A DNA stretch of 11,575 bases from contig DATBDZ010000390.1 in the NCBI GenBank assembly GCA_036276235.1, forward strand, positions 1 through 11,575. Direction: 5' to 3'. Positions 1-6,925 of this stretch are shown in pieces; position 1 is the stretch's first letter; each line of letters opens with the position of its first letter. Under the pieces are notes generated by a model. The model worked only from the letters and a program-made list of their open reading frames with translations. It had not been told where the DNA came from and did not search any database. Source of the stretch: JANWHF01 sp036276235 (lineage in GTDB: Bacteria > Planctomycetota > Phycisphaerae > Tepidisphaerales > Tepidisphaeraceae). The position numbers were made by a program, and so were the translations under genes.

Positions 1-1
1 C

Positions 2-118
2 TGGAGCAACGCGAGAGCCGAGGGACACGTCAACCGCCTTAAGCTGATCAAGCGGTCGATGTACGGCAGAGGCAACATTGACCTACTACGCCTCCGCGCG
101 AATGCCCGAGCGCCGTAA
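2..118 (+). pseudogene. ISL3-type transposase, C-terminal fragment (cut by window edge)
   Basis: The first 38 codons of this frame encode WSNARAEGHVNRLKLIKRSM followed by YGRGNIDLLR and a short tail, ending at TAA (116-118). The pattern W-S-N-x-x-x-E-G-x-[VI]-N-R-L-K-x-[IL]-K-R-x-M-Y-G-R-[GA] is the conserved C-terminal end of ISL3 family DDE transposases, just after the catalytic Glu region; the Glu of AEGHVNRLK is probably the last acidic residue of the triad. The protein starts outside the window, so whether the gene is intact cannot be judged; it is entered as a pseudogene only because it is partial here. It points toward the kinase gene, which is on the opposite strand, and ends about 100 bases from that gene's stop codon. 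The family call is by motif memory and is fairly firm. Confidence 0.8.
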
Positions 119-161
119 AAAATTCAACTCGCCAAGTCCGACGTGATGACACGAGCCGAAT

Positions 162-183
162 CACCAAATGTGCGGAAGAACCC
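162..183. mobile_element. Probable right terminal inverted repeat of the ISL3-type element
   Basis: Downstream of the transposase stop the sequence CACCAAATGTGCGGAAGAAC plus CC reads on the other strand as GGGTTCTTCCGCACATTTGG. ISL3 family ends typically start with GG and contain a GGxTCTTCC-like core, so the element probably ends near base 183. The next eight bases, AAAATTTG (184-191), are AT-rich, as expected of the 8-bp target duplications this family makes. The matching left end is outside the window, so neither the repeat nor the duplication can be confirmed here. Bases 119-161 between the transposase stop and this repeat show no other feature. Confidence 0.5.
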
Positions 184-217
184 AAAATTTGATGCGAAAT
201 GTTGCAATGATCGAGTA

Positions 218-2464
218 TTATTGTTGTCCGAGAGCCGCCGTCGCTCGCGCTTCGAGGGCGCGCCAGCGGGGGTCGTCTGGTGCGGGAGTTCCCAAAACCA
301 ATTGATGGGCTTCTCGATAAGTGAGCTGGCATTCCAGCCAATCTCCCGGTGGAAGCGGCATTGTGCCGACCGCGCCGGTTCGCATCTCCTCGAACCACTG
401 ATCCATCCAGCGTTCGCCGGAAGTGAGCGCATTGCGCGCTTTATCATCCTGGCCGTCGCGATGCAGCGCCATGGCGAGCGCAGGAAACGCGATGCCGCGC
501 TGCGGCCAGCGATTGGTGATTGATTCGTTGATGCGCTCGATCGCCCTGCGGTCATCGCCCGCGCGATAATGTGCGAGGCCGGCGGCATAGTTATAGAACG
601 GGCCACGGAAACCACGGCCGGGCCCTTGCTGGCGGCCCGGTGCTTGCGTGGGCAAAGCCATCTGCGCCTCGGCGGCGCGCACTAGCTTGTCGGCGTCGCC
701 TTGCGGAAGCGGAGCCATCGTGCAGCAGCGGATCATCTGGATGATCGCAAAACTGTCCGAGGACTTGGCGATCTGCCCGATCATCCGCTCGCGCGCCCGG
801 CGATAGCTGGCTTCATCGCCGACGTACAGAAATGTCTCGGGGACGTTCCACCATCCCGGACCGCTGGAGGCGGCGCCGAGACCTTCCGCTTTGAGATAAT
901 CATCAGCGGCGAGCTTCCACAGGCCGAGCTTGGAAAACATCGAGCCGCGGCCCGACCAGGCAAGAAAATGATTCGGCTCCAACTGCGCGGCACGGGTGTA
1001 GTCGGCATTGGCCAGCGCCCAGCGCCCCTGATCCATGTGATCTCGTCCGGTGGCGATGAGCACGTTTGACGCTTTAAGTCGATCCGCAAAATCCTCGGCC
1101 TTTTTCCGCAGCGTGAGCGCTTCGGCGGTTGCGCGGTCGGCGCGCACCGCCTGCCAAAGACTCGCCGCCGTGCCGAGCAAAAGCGCCGCCGCCACCAGCG
1201 CGATTGTCGTGAGTGTCAGTTTGTTCCGCCGCGCGAATTTGCGGAAGCGATAGAGGGTTGATGGGGGCTGCGCCTCGACCGGCTCATCGCCCAGATATCG
1301 CCGCGCATCCTGCGCCAGGGCGGCGGCGGTTTCGTAGCGGCGGGCGCGATTCTTGTCCATCGCCTTCATGACGATCCAATCCAGATCGCCGCGCACCTGT
1401 GCTAAAAGTCTGGCCGGCTCGGTGCGGCGCGTCGCCGACACCGATGAGATCCCCTGCCCCAGCGTCGTCAGCCGGCTGCTGGGCGTTGGCGGCTCCTCTT
1501 CGCGGACGATCCGCCGAACGTCGTCAAACGCCGCCGTCCGCATGCGCTCGCGATCGAAAGGCGTCGTGCCCGTCAGCAATTCGTAAAGCAGCACGCCCAG
1601 CGAATAGATGTCGCTGCGCGTATCGACATCCAGCGAGCTCATTTCCGCCTGCTCGGGACTCATGTACATCGGCGTGCCGATCATCTGCGTGAAGCGCGTG
1701 TAGATCGTCTGCTCGGTGAGTCGCGGGCCGACGGCCTTGGCGACGCCGAAGTCGATCACCTTTACCACGGGCGCGCCGTCGATGACGGTGACCATCACAT
1801 TGGACGGCTTCAGATCGCGATGGATGATCCCCTTCTGATGCGCATGTTGAACCGCCTGGCAGACGGTGATGAAAAGCTCAAGCCGGGCGCGCGTGTCGAG
1901 GCGATGGTGATCGCAATAATCGGTAATGGGCACGCCGCGCACCAGCTCCATGACAAAGTACGGGCGGCCGGTATCGGTGACGCCGGCATCGAGCACGCTG
2001 GCGATATTTGGATGATCCATCATCGCCAGCGCTTGGCGCTCGGCTTCGAAGCGGGTGATGACTTCGCGCGTGTCCATGCCCGGCTTGATGACCTTGAGCG
2101 CCACCATCCGCCGCACCGGCCGCTGCTGGGCGGCGACAAACACCAGGCCGACTCCGCCCTCGCCGATCTGTTCCATGATCTTGTAGCGGCCGATGATGGC
2201 GCCGGGCCCTTCGGCGACCGCCTGCCGATCGGTGCTTTCATCCGTTTCGCGCGCCGCTTGCAGGATCGACCGCACCGCTTCCACACCGCCGGGCAATTCA
2301 TCCAGCGGGTTGTCGGGCAGATCATGAGCGCGCAGCAGCGCCTCGACCTCCTCGCGCAAGGTGGGATTGCCGGCACAGGCGTCATTTAGAAACGCGTCGC
2401 GCTCGGCCAGATCGCCGATGCTCAGCGCGCTCATGAAGATCGACATTTCCGATTGAGCCGGCAT
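218..2464 (-). CDS. Membrane-anchored Ser/Thr protein kinase with C-terminal TPR-like region
   Basis: This 748-residue protein is a PknB-type Hanks kinase. Visible elements are the glycine loop GEGGVG (101-106), the ATP-binding Lys124 in VALKVIKPGMD, an alpha-C Glu near 142 in RFEAERQAL, the catalytic loop HRDLKPSN (215-222, Asp217), DFG (238-240) and SPE (269-271), so the catalytic core looks complete. One hydrophobic segment (about 414-437) should anchor it in the membrane. After it come TPR-like helices (about 468-530, 625-690), presumably outside the cytoplasm. The N-terminal 90 residues have the acidic helix (DAFLNDACAG...REEVEALLRAHD) found before the kinase domain in many planctomycete kinases. 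I chose the ATG at 2464: it lies 2 bases after the sigma-factor stop and has GGGAG 5 bases upstream. It likely phosphorylates the adjacent sigma factor or related targets; that is inferred from gene pairing. Confidence 0.93.
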   Translation of the reverse strand: MPAQSEMSIFMSALSIGDLAERDAFLNDACAGNPTLREEVEALLRAHDLPDNPLDELPGGVEAVRSILQAARETDESTDRQAVAEGPGAIIGRYKIMEQIGEGGVGLVFVAAQQRPVRRMVALKVIKPGMDTREVITRFEAERQALAMMDHPNIASVLDAGVTDTGRPYFVMELVRGVPITDYCDHHRLDTRARLELFITVCQAVQHAHQKGIIHRDLKPSNVMVTVIDGAPVVKVIDFGVAKAVGPRLTEQTIYTRFTQMIGTPMYMSPEQAEMSSLDVDTRSDIYSLGVLLYELLTGTTPFDRERMRTAAFDDVRRIVREEEPPTPSSRLTTLGQGISSVSATRRTEPARLLAQVRGDLDWIVMKAMDKNRARRYETAAALAQDARRYLGDEPVEAQPPSTLYRFRKFARRNKLTLTTIALVAAALLLGTAASLWQAVRADRATAEALTLRKKAEDFADRLKASNVLIATGRDHMDQGRWALANADYTRAAQLEPNHFLAWSGRGSMFSKLGLWKLAADDYLKAEGLGAASSGPGWWNVPETFLYVGDEASYRRARERMIGQIAKSSDSFAIIQMIRCCTMAPLPQGDADKLVRAAEAQMALPTQAPGRQQGPGRGFRGPFYNYAAGLAHYRAGDDRRAIERINESITNRWPQRGIAFPALAMALHRDGQDDKARNALTSGERWMDQWFEEMRTGAVGTMPLPPGDWLECQLTYREAHQLVLGTPAPDDPRWRALEARATAALGQQ

Positions 2465-2466
2465 GT

Positions 2467-3039
2467 CTACTCCCGTTCCATCTCGCGGCGCAGCCACGCG
2501 CGGGCATAGCTCCATTGCCGCTTGGCGGTGCGCGGCGAGATGTCCAGAATATCGGCGGCCTCGTCGATGCTGAAGCCCGCGAAGAATCGCAGTTCGACCA
2601 GCCGAACCAGATCAGGCTGAATCTCCCGTAGTTTTGCGAGCGATTCATCCAGCGCGAGCAGGCGTTCATCCGGATCGGCGCTGCGCGGATGTGTGCCGTC
2701 GGTGAATTCCTGGCGATGAAGTTCGCCGCCGTACTTGATGGCTTTCTTGCGGCGTGCCGCTTCGATCAGAATTCGCCGCATCGCATCCGCCGCCGCCGCG
2801 AAGAAATGCGCGCGGCCATTCCATCGCCGTCCAGCGCCGGGGCCGACGAGGCGCACGTATGCTTCATGAACGAGTGCGGTTGGTTGAAGCGTGTGATCCG
2901 CCGATTCCCGCCGCATGTTGCGTGCGGCAAGGCGGCGCAGCTCGGCGTACACCAGAGGAAGCAGCCGCCCGGAGGCGCTCGCATCGCCCTGCTCGATCGC
3001 GTTCAGAAGTTCAGTCGCGTCGCCGGCTATCAAATGCAC
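2467..3039 (-). CDS. ECF-like RNA polymerase sigma factor (TIGR02999/Sigma70_ECF type)
   Basis: This is a 190-residue alternative sigma factor. Region 2 spans about 10-100, with LLPLVYAELRRLAARNM and LQPTALVHEAYVRLV, the hallmarks of the planctomycete- and acidobacteria-rich group annotated as TIGR02999 or Sigma70_ECF. Region 4 spans about 125-188, with the helix-turn-helix FSIDEAADILDISPRTAKRQ that reads the -35 element. An in-frame codon at 3099 would give 210 residues, but the first 20 have no family resemblance and overlap the upstream gene. The GTG at 3039 gives the usual family N-terminus (ATELLNAIEQGD). It sits one base after the upstream TGA (TGA-G-GTG), which implies coupled translation; no separate strong Shine-Dalgarno is seen apart from GGTGAG at the junction. 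No anti-sigma gene is nearby; the kinase gene 2 bases downstream is the likely regulator, as in other planctomycete sigma-kinase pairs. Confidence 0.92.
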   Translation of the reverse strand: MHLIAGDATELLNAIEQGDASASGRLLPLVYAELRRLAARNMRRESADHTLQPTALVHEAYVRLVGPGAGRRWNGRAHFFAAAADAMRRILIEAARRKKAIKYGGELHRQEFTDGTHPRSADPDERLLALDESLAKLREIQPDLVRLVELRFFAGFSIDEAADILDISPRTAKRQWSYARAWLRREMERE

Positions 3040-3040
3040 C

Positions 3041-5716
3041 TCACCGCGCCGAATCCTGCACCGCCACCGGGTTACGGGCGTTCCGTCCGGTGCGGGCAAA
3101 TGCCTCCTGCAACTCTTGCAGCTTGCGCGGAGATCCGCTGAACATCTCCGCCGGGTACTGATAGTAACTCAGTATGCTTCGCAGAATCTCGTCGTTGATG
3201 TACGTATTCACCGACATGCCGGCAAGGTACTGCAGTCGCAGATTGGAATCGTAATTAATCTGCGCGCCCTTTCCCCATTCGACGAGGCCCGCCGCCGAGC
3301 CGGCGTAGCTGGAATATAAATCGACCGCGTAGGAATTCGAGCCGCCGGCGTCGGGCCGGCCAAAGCCGACGTCCTCCAGCGATTTCGCCACTTTCGGATG
3401 CGCCGTGATCCACCGATCGGTTTCATCCAGATCGATTCGCGTCGGATCCATCTGGCCGAAGAGGACGGCGTCATAGCCGCCCTGCCCGCCGTCGTTGCTC
3501 CAGACGATCCCGTTGGGGAAAACGCTGAAGAATGTTTCCAGCACGCTCTTGAATGTGTCGAGATTGCTTTCGTACAGCGGAATCCACAGCGCCATCACGC
3601 CGCCCGGATTCAAATGATCGCGGCACATCTTGTAATACTCGATCGTATTGAGAGCCGCGCATCCCTTCACCCACGGATCGATCGGATCGGAGGTGATGAC
3701 GTCAAACTTTTCCTTCGTCACGCGCACAAAGTGGCGGCCATCGTCATACACAACCTCCACCTGCTTCCCATCGACCATGTGCGGATTTTCATTCGCGATG
3801 TTATCGACGATGTGATAGTTCTGCGGGCCAAATTGCGGCGTCACCTTTTGCGGCACCATCGGCTCGATATCGCAGATCACCTCGCGCTTTACGCTGTCAT
3901 ACGGAATGAATGAGCCGGCCGTCACGCCCGCGCCGCAGGCGACGACCAACACTTTTTCCGGGCTGTGATTGGTGAACGTCAGCGCGCTGATATGCCCGAG
4001 CATGCGCTGCAATCGCATATCGCGCGGATCGGTCGAAGCCTGCACCTTTCCCGCGCCATGGAAATACTTGTACCCCGTGCGCGACATCGTGACGGCGGCG
4101 GAGACGTTCATCCCTTCGCCGACGTAGATACAAAATCGATCAGCGTTGGGATGGGAAAGGATCGCCGCGCCGACTTCCGATTCCTTGATAATTCCCGGCC
4201 CCATCGAAGCGCCATCCGTCGCCGAATTTCGGCCCCAGGCCACGGCAACGGGCGGGATCGGCTCGATCACCGAGATCAGATAAACCCCGCCAAACAGGGC
4301 AATGACGACCAGCACGATTCCCAACGCCAATTCCGGCGCGCCCAGGGGAGCCGCATCTTCCTCCGACCGCCGTTCCCAAAGCATCGGAACAAACACAACC
4401 AGCGCCGACAGCAGACATAAGGCAACAAGAATTCGCTCGCATCCGACCGTGCCGATCTGCTCCATTGGGATGAGAATGATCGCGAAGGCCAGCGCGCCGA
4501 TGATGGCGCCGAGCGTGTTGGCGGCATAAACGCCGCCCACCAGCTTGCCCGGGTCCTGCCCGCGCGCGGAAACCGCCGCCAGCGCCAACGGAAAGCTCGC
4601 GCCCCAAAGGATCGCGCCGGGCAGAACGGCCCACATCACCCGCACCAGATCAAGCTGGAAGAGATATAAGGGGCCCCATGCGCTCGATGCGTTGGTCGTC
4701 ATCCTCACATCGATCGGCCAGAAGGGAATTGACTTGGCAATCGCCATCGCCGTCCATCCCACCGCGCCGGCGAGCAAGAGTTGGCAGAGCGCCAGCAGGA
4801 CCTTGGGCCGCGTGGTATAGCGCGCAACATACGAACTCGCCGCGCTGCCGATCCCCAGACCCAGCAGGAAGACGGCGAGAATGATCGAGAACGTATAAAC
4901 CGTCTGCCCCAGCATCAGCGCCAGCAGGCGCGTCCATACCACTTCCGCGCCAAGGCCGGTCAACCCCGAGAGCCCAATCGCCAGATAAATGTACCGCGCG
5001 CCGCTGGCTCGCGGCGCGATCGGCGACCTGCTTCGCGACGGCCTCTCAGTCGGACGATATTTCGTAATACCGGCGATCAGCAACCCCGCCAGCGCGACGC
5101 CGACATTGATTGCGACGGCAACGTACGTCGCATGCGCCATGTCATACAGCCGAAGCAGATAGAACCCCGCCAGCAGGCATCCGAAAACCGCGCCGGCAAT
5201 GTTGCCGCCGTAGAAAAAGCCCATCCACGAAACGCCGTTGGGCGATGATTCCACCCATCGCGCGATCGCGGGCAGTGTCGCCCCCATCAGCAACGTCGGC
5301 GGCAGCAAACAGATCATCCCCACGATCGCCCGCGCGCCGATCCCATGCCCAATCATTCCCTTGTACATCCCCTCGATGGCCGGCATCCCATACAACACCG
5401 CGATCCCCAGCGCGCCGATCCCCAGCTCGAGCATCGCATACACGCGCAGCGGATGCCGCCGCGTCGAGATGAGCCGCGGCAGCAGCAGGCTTCCCAGGCA
5501 CATCCCGCCCATGAAGGTGCCCAGCAGCACGCCCATCGAGCGGCCGGTGGACCCGATCACCAGTTGGAGCAACTGAAGCCAGACGATTTCGTAAATGAGT
5601 GCCGAGCACCCGCTCCCGATGAACAGGAGCACCAGCAACGGCAACATCGGACGCGCACCGGCGATCGATTCGGCAGTCTCGATCGCCAGCGGCTTTTCAA
5701 CCACGGCAGATTCCAT
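3041..5716 (-). CDS. Fused MFS-like transporter / spermidine synthase-like protein
   Basis: This 891-residue protein has two parts. Residues about 24-485 hold 12-14 hydrophobic segments, including the N-terminal block GSGCSALIYEIVWLQLLQLV typical of fused MFS/spermidine synthase proteins; a second such block is at 250-270 (GLTGLGAEVVWTRLLALMLG). Residues about 525-760 form a Rossmann methyltransferase-like fold: VLVVACGAGVTAG (589-601, nucleotide loop), an acidic residue after strand 2 (CDIEP, Asp616), YDDGRHF (657-663) and TSDPIDPW (675-682). A tail (760-891) follows. True spermidine synthases transfer aminopropyl from decarboxylated S-adenosylmethionine to putrescine; the substrate of the membrane-fused form is not known to me. 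I chose the ATG at 5716 because the conserved part begins soon after it. In-frame starts at 5818 (GTG) and 5794 (ATG) add a non-conserved hydrophobic stretch and cannot be excluded. It is first in the operon with the sigma factor and kinase. Confidence 0.88.
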   Translation of the reverse strand: MESAVVEKPLAIETAESIAGARPMLPLLVLLFIGSGCSALIYEIVWLQLLQLVIGSTGRSMGVLLGTFMGGMCLGSLLLPRLISTRRHPLRVYAMLELGIGALGIAVLYGMPAIEGMYKGMIGHGIGARAIVGMICLLPPTLLMGATLPAIARWVESSPNGVSWMGFFYGGNIAGAVFGCLLAGFYLLRLYDMAHATYVAVAINVGVALAGLLIAGITKYRPTERPSRSRSPIAPRASGARYIYLAIGLSGLTGLGAEVVWTRLLALMLGQTVYTFSIILAVFLLGLGIGSAASSYVARYTTRPKVLLALCQLLLAGAVGWTAMAIAKSIPFWPIDVRMTTNASSAWGPLYLFQLDLVRVMWAVLPGAILWGASFPLALAAVSARGQDPGKLVGGVYAANTLGAIIGALAFAIILIPMEQIGTVGCERILVALCLLSALVVFVPMLWERRSEEDAAPLGAPELALGIVLVVIALFGGVYLISVIEPIPPVAVAWGRNSATDGASMGPGIIKESEVGAAILSHPNADRFCIYVGEGMNVSAAVTMSRTGYKYFHGAGKVQASTDPRDMRLQRMLGHISALTFTNHSPEKVLVVACGAGVTAGSFIPYDSVKREVICDIEPMVPQKVTPQFGPQNYHIVDNIANENPHMVDGKQVEVVYDDGRHFVRVTKEKFDVITSDPIDPWVKGCAALNTIEYYKMCRDHLNPGGVMALWIPLYESNLDTFKSVLETFFSVFPNGIVWSNDGGQGGYDAVLFGQMDPTRIDLDETDRWITAHPKVAKSLEDVGFGRPDAGGSNSYAVDLYSSYAGSAAGLVEWGKGAQINYDSNLRLQYLAGMSVNTYINDEILRSILSYYQYPAEMFSGSPRKLQELQEAFARTGRNARNPVAVQDSAR

Positions 5717-5847
5717 CGTAAAAATCCCGGTAAGAAGGACCGCAAAATGCCCGAGCAGCCGCCAGCCTACTCGCAAGAGATAGGTTGCGCCCATCCTACC
5801 GGAACCGCCGAAAGGCACCTCCGGGTCCCCCCCTTCCAGTCAGTGAA

Positions 5848-5877
5848 TGTACCGCTTTGTAGCGCAATGTAGCGCTT
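5848..5877 (+). repeat. Three tandem TGTAGCGC-type boxes, 10-bp period
   Basis: TGTACCGC starts at 5848, TGTAGCGC at 5858 and TGTAGCGC at 5868, each followed by two spacer bases. The exact 10-base spacing puts the boxes on one face of the helix, as cooperative protein sites often are. Further exact copies lie at 5957-5964 and 6055-6062, and an inverted copy at 6074-6081. The array sits between the best minus-strand -10 candidate (5891-5896) and the first gene of the operon, where a bound protein would block transcription. The binding protein is unknown. Confidence 0.6.
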
Positions 5878-5886
5878 TTGCGGCCC

Positions 5887-5911
5887 TTTTATCATATTAT
5901 TGCCGATAAAA
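5887..5911 (-). promoter_or_regulatory. AT-rich palindrome with candidate -10 box for the minus-strand operon
   Basis: TTTTATC (5887-5893) and GATAAAA (5905-5911) form a perfect 7-bp inverted repeat around an 11-base centre. On the minus strand it contains TATGAT (bases 5896 down to 5891), five of six matches to the TATAAT consensus. No convincing -35 hexamer is seen 16-18 bases further upstream. The position suits the promoter of the operon starting at 5716, leaving a leader of roughly 165 bases. This is a weak prediction. Confidence 0.35.
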
Positions 5912-6054
5912 TCCGTATCCCCCGCCGTGACAGACGTTTACGGCGACGAGTCCCAATGTAGCGCCTCAAGCGCGCGACAAGCTCTCTGAAATGGTCTGTG
6001 ATATAAGTCAATTATCCGAAACGATTTACGTCGCTACGGCACGGACGTGGAAAT

Positions 6055-6081
6055 TGTAGCGCGCTACCGCCGCGCGCTACA
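6055..6081. repeat. Perfect inverted repeat ending in TGTAGCGC boxes
   Basis: TGTAGCGCGC (6055-6064) pairs perfectly with GCGCGCTACA (6072-6081) around a 7-base centre, TACCGCC. Both arms begin with the TGTAGCGC word that also forms the tandem array at 5848-5877, so this is probably a two-sided binding site of the same factor. There is no T-run after either arm, so an intrinsic terminator is unlikely. Confidence 0.6.
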
Positions 6082-6122
6082 TCACCAGTGATTATCCCGG
6101 TTCTGTTCCCGCGCCGAAACAC

Positions 6123-6195
6123 GCGCTCCGCTGCGCGTCGCGGCTAACCAGGCGCGGAGATGGTCTTCGATTAGCTCCGACGCGCAGCGGAGCGC
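6123..6195. repeat. Long GC-rich inverted repeat (REP-like hairpin)
   Basis: GCGCTCCGCTGCGCGTCG (6123-6140) is the exact reverse complement of 6178-6195. After a 2-base mismatch the stem continues for five pairs (GCTAA at 6143-6147 with TTAGC at 6171-6175), leaving a 23-base loop. It lies about 30 bases beyond the stop codon of the minus-strand gene at 6227. It could stabilise or end that transcript, but neither strand shows a T-run, so a dispersed REP-type element is equally likely. Confidence 0.7.
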
Positions 6196-6226
6196 AGTCG
6201 CTTAACTAACCGAGCAGGAACCCCTA

Positions 6227-6742
6227 TCAGTCCTCATCCTGGTCTGCTTCCGGCATGGCCGGAATGATCCCCTTCCGCACCGCCTCCTCCTGAATCTCGC
6301 GCGGCATCGAACGCACATCGACGATGAGCCCGTTGACCATGATCATCGACGCCAGCGGGTTGTCCTTCATGCGACTGGGAATGGTCCAGGCGGGGTCAAA
6401 TACATCAATCTTGAGCATGTCACGGATCGTCTTGGACTTTGCCGCGCCGGTTGCATTGGAAACCCCAAAGGCCTTATCGACATCCGCGGTCTTCATGTAA
6501 GGCGTCAGGGATTTATCGTCCAGAAAATTAACGCGGCCGATCGTCCGGACGATTCCGCAGGCCCACGCCGCCGCCGTTCCGTTGACCAGCGGCGACGGCC
6601 GCTTGCGGGCCAGCACCCCCAGCAGCCGCAGGCACATCTCGCGGTATTCCTCGTTCAGATGCTCGCCACTGAATGAATCAATCAACGCCGCGATCGAGTC
6701 ATGCTTCGGGCGCATGGCGGCGGGAACAGTTGGAGTGCTCAT
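6227..6742 (-). CDS. DUF6398-like hypothetical protein with helix-turn-helix-like segment
   Basis: This 171-residue protein resembles proteins annotated with domain DUF6398. The core (about 30-112) includes CLRLLGVLARKRPSPLVNG, TAAAWACGIVRTIGRVNFL (58-74), DDKSLTPYM and the segment TADVDKAFGVSNATGAAKSK (85-104), which reads like a helix-turn-helix followed by the helix TIRDMLKI. A conserved-looking end (MIMVNGLIVDVRSMPREIQE) and an acidic tail (EADQDED) follow. The ATG at 6742 has GGAG seven bases upstream, a good ribosome binding site. No biochemical role is known to me for this domain; DNA binding is possible from the helix pattern only. It stands alone, with a 220-base spacer upstream and the regulatory region downstream. 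It has no signal peptide or membrane segment. Confidence 0.8.
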   Translation of the reverse strand: MSTPTVPAAMRPKHDSIAALIDSFSGEHLNEEYREMCLRLLGVLARKRPSPLVNGTAAAWACGIVRTIGRVNFLDDKSLTPYMKTADVDKAFGVSNATGAAKSKTIRDMLKIDVFDPAWTIPSRMKDNPLASMIMVNGLIVDVRSMPREIQEEAVRKGIIPAMPEADQDED

Positions 6743-6831
6743 CAGAAGTCTCCGCTTAAATCAAAGAGTAGGAAACGGGTCGCGTGGTGGAACCATACCC
6801 GAGATCGCTAAACTTGGAACCCTTTTGCTTT

Positions 6832-6865
6832 CCCGCCAGGAAACGATATGAACCGCTTTGGCGGG
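6832..6865. repeat. Short hairpin in the spacer between two minus-strand units
   Basis: CCCGCCA (6832-6838) pairs with TGGCGGG (6859-6865) around a 20-base loop. It lies about 100 bases past the stop of the minus-strand gene ending at 6964 and could take part in ending that transcript. It has no clear T-run, so a terminator call is not justified. Confidence 0.35.
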
Positions 6866-6925
6866 TTCTTCGCACCTTCACCCCTTCGCGTGACGCCCCG
6901 TGCGATTCGATCATCCGGAATCCAA

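Larger units (their letters stand above)
5717..6226. other. Intergenic regulatory region upstream of the sigma-kinase operon
   Basis: These 510 bases have no supportable gene. Both flanking genes read on the minus strand, so the region holds the promoter of the fused transporter/synthase operon and the 3' end of the DUF6398-like gene. It contains a tandem array of TGTAGCGC boxes (5848-5877), single boxes at 5957-5964 and 6055-6062, an inverted pair at 6055-6081, an AT-rich palindrome (5887-5911) and a long GC-rich inverted repeat (6123-6195). Its middle is visibly richer in A and T than the coding sequence on either side. Confidence 0.7.

Noticed and set aside
143..523. Open frame on the plus strand opposite the kinase 3' end
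   Set aside because: It is antisense to the conserved kinase gene, has no domain-like sequence and no ribosome binding site of note; a shadow frame typical of GC-rich DNA.
1820..2389. 189-codon plus-strand frame inside the kinase gene
   Set aside because: It is the reverse reading of the conserved catalytic domain and has the His/Asp/Arg-rich composition of a shadow frame.
5914..5941. ECF-type promoter for autoregulation: GTAAAC and GATACG on the minus strand, 16 bases apart
   Set aside because: The spacing is right and AAC is typical of ECF -35 elements, but the -10 part is not recognisable for this sigma group and one such match is expected by chance in a region of this size.
5848..6081. 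Ends of a Tn7-like transposon or a CRISPR-like array, because of TGT...ACA ends and repeated boxes
   Set aside because: No transposase, recombinase or Cas gene is nearby, the boxes are only 8 bases, and three of them have no variable spacer between them; an operator array explains them better.
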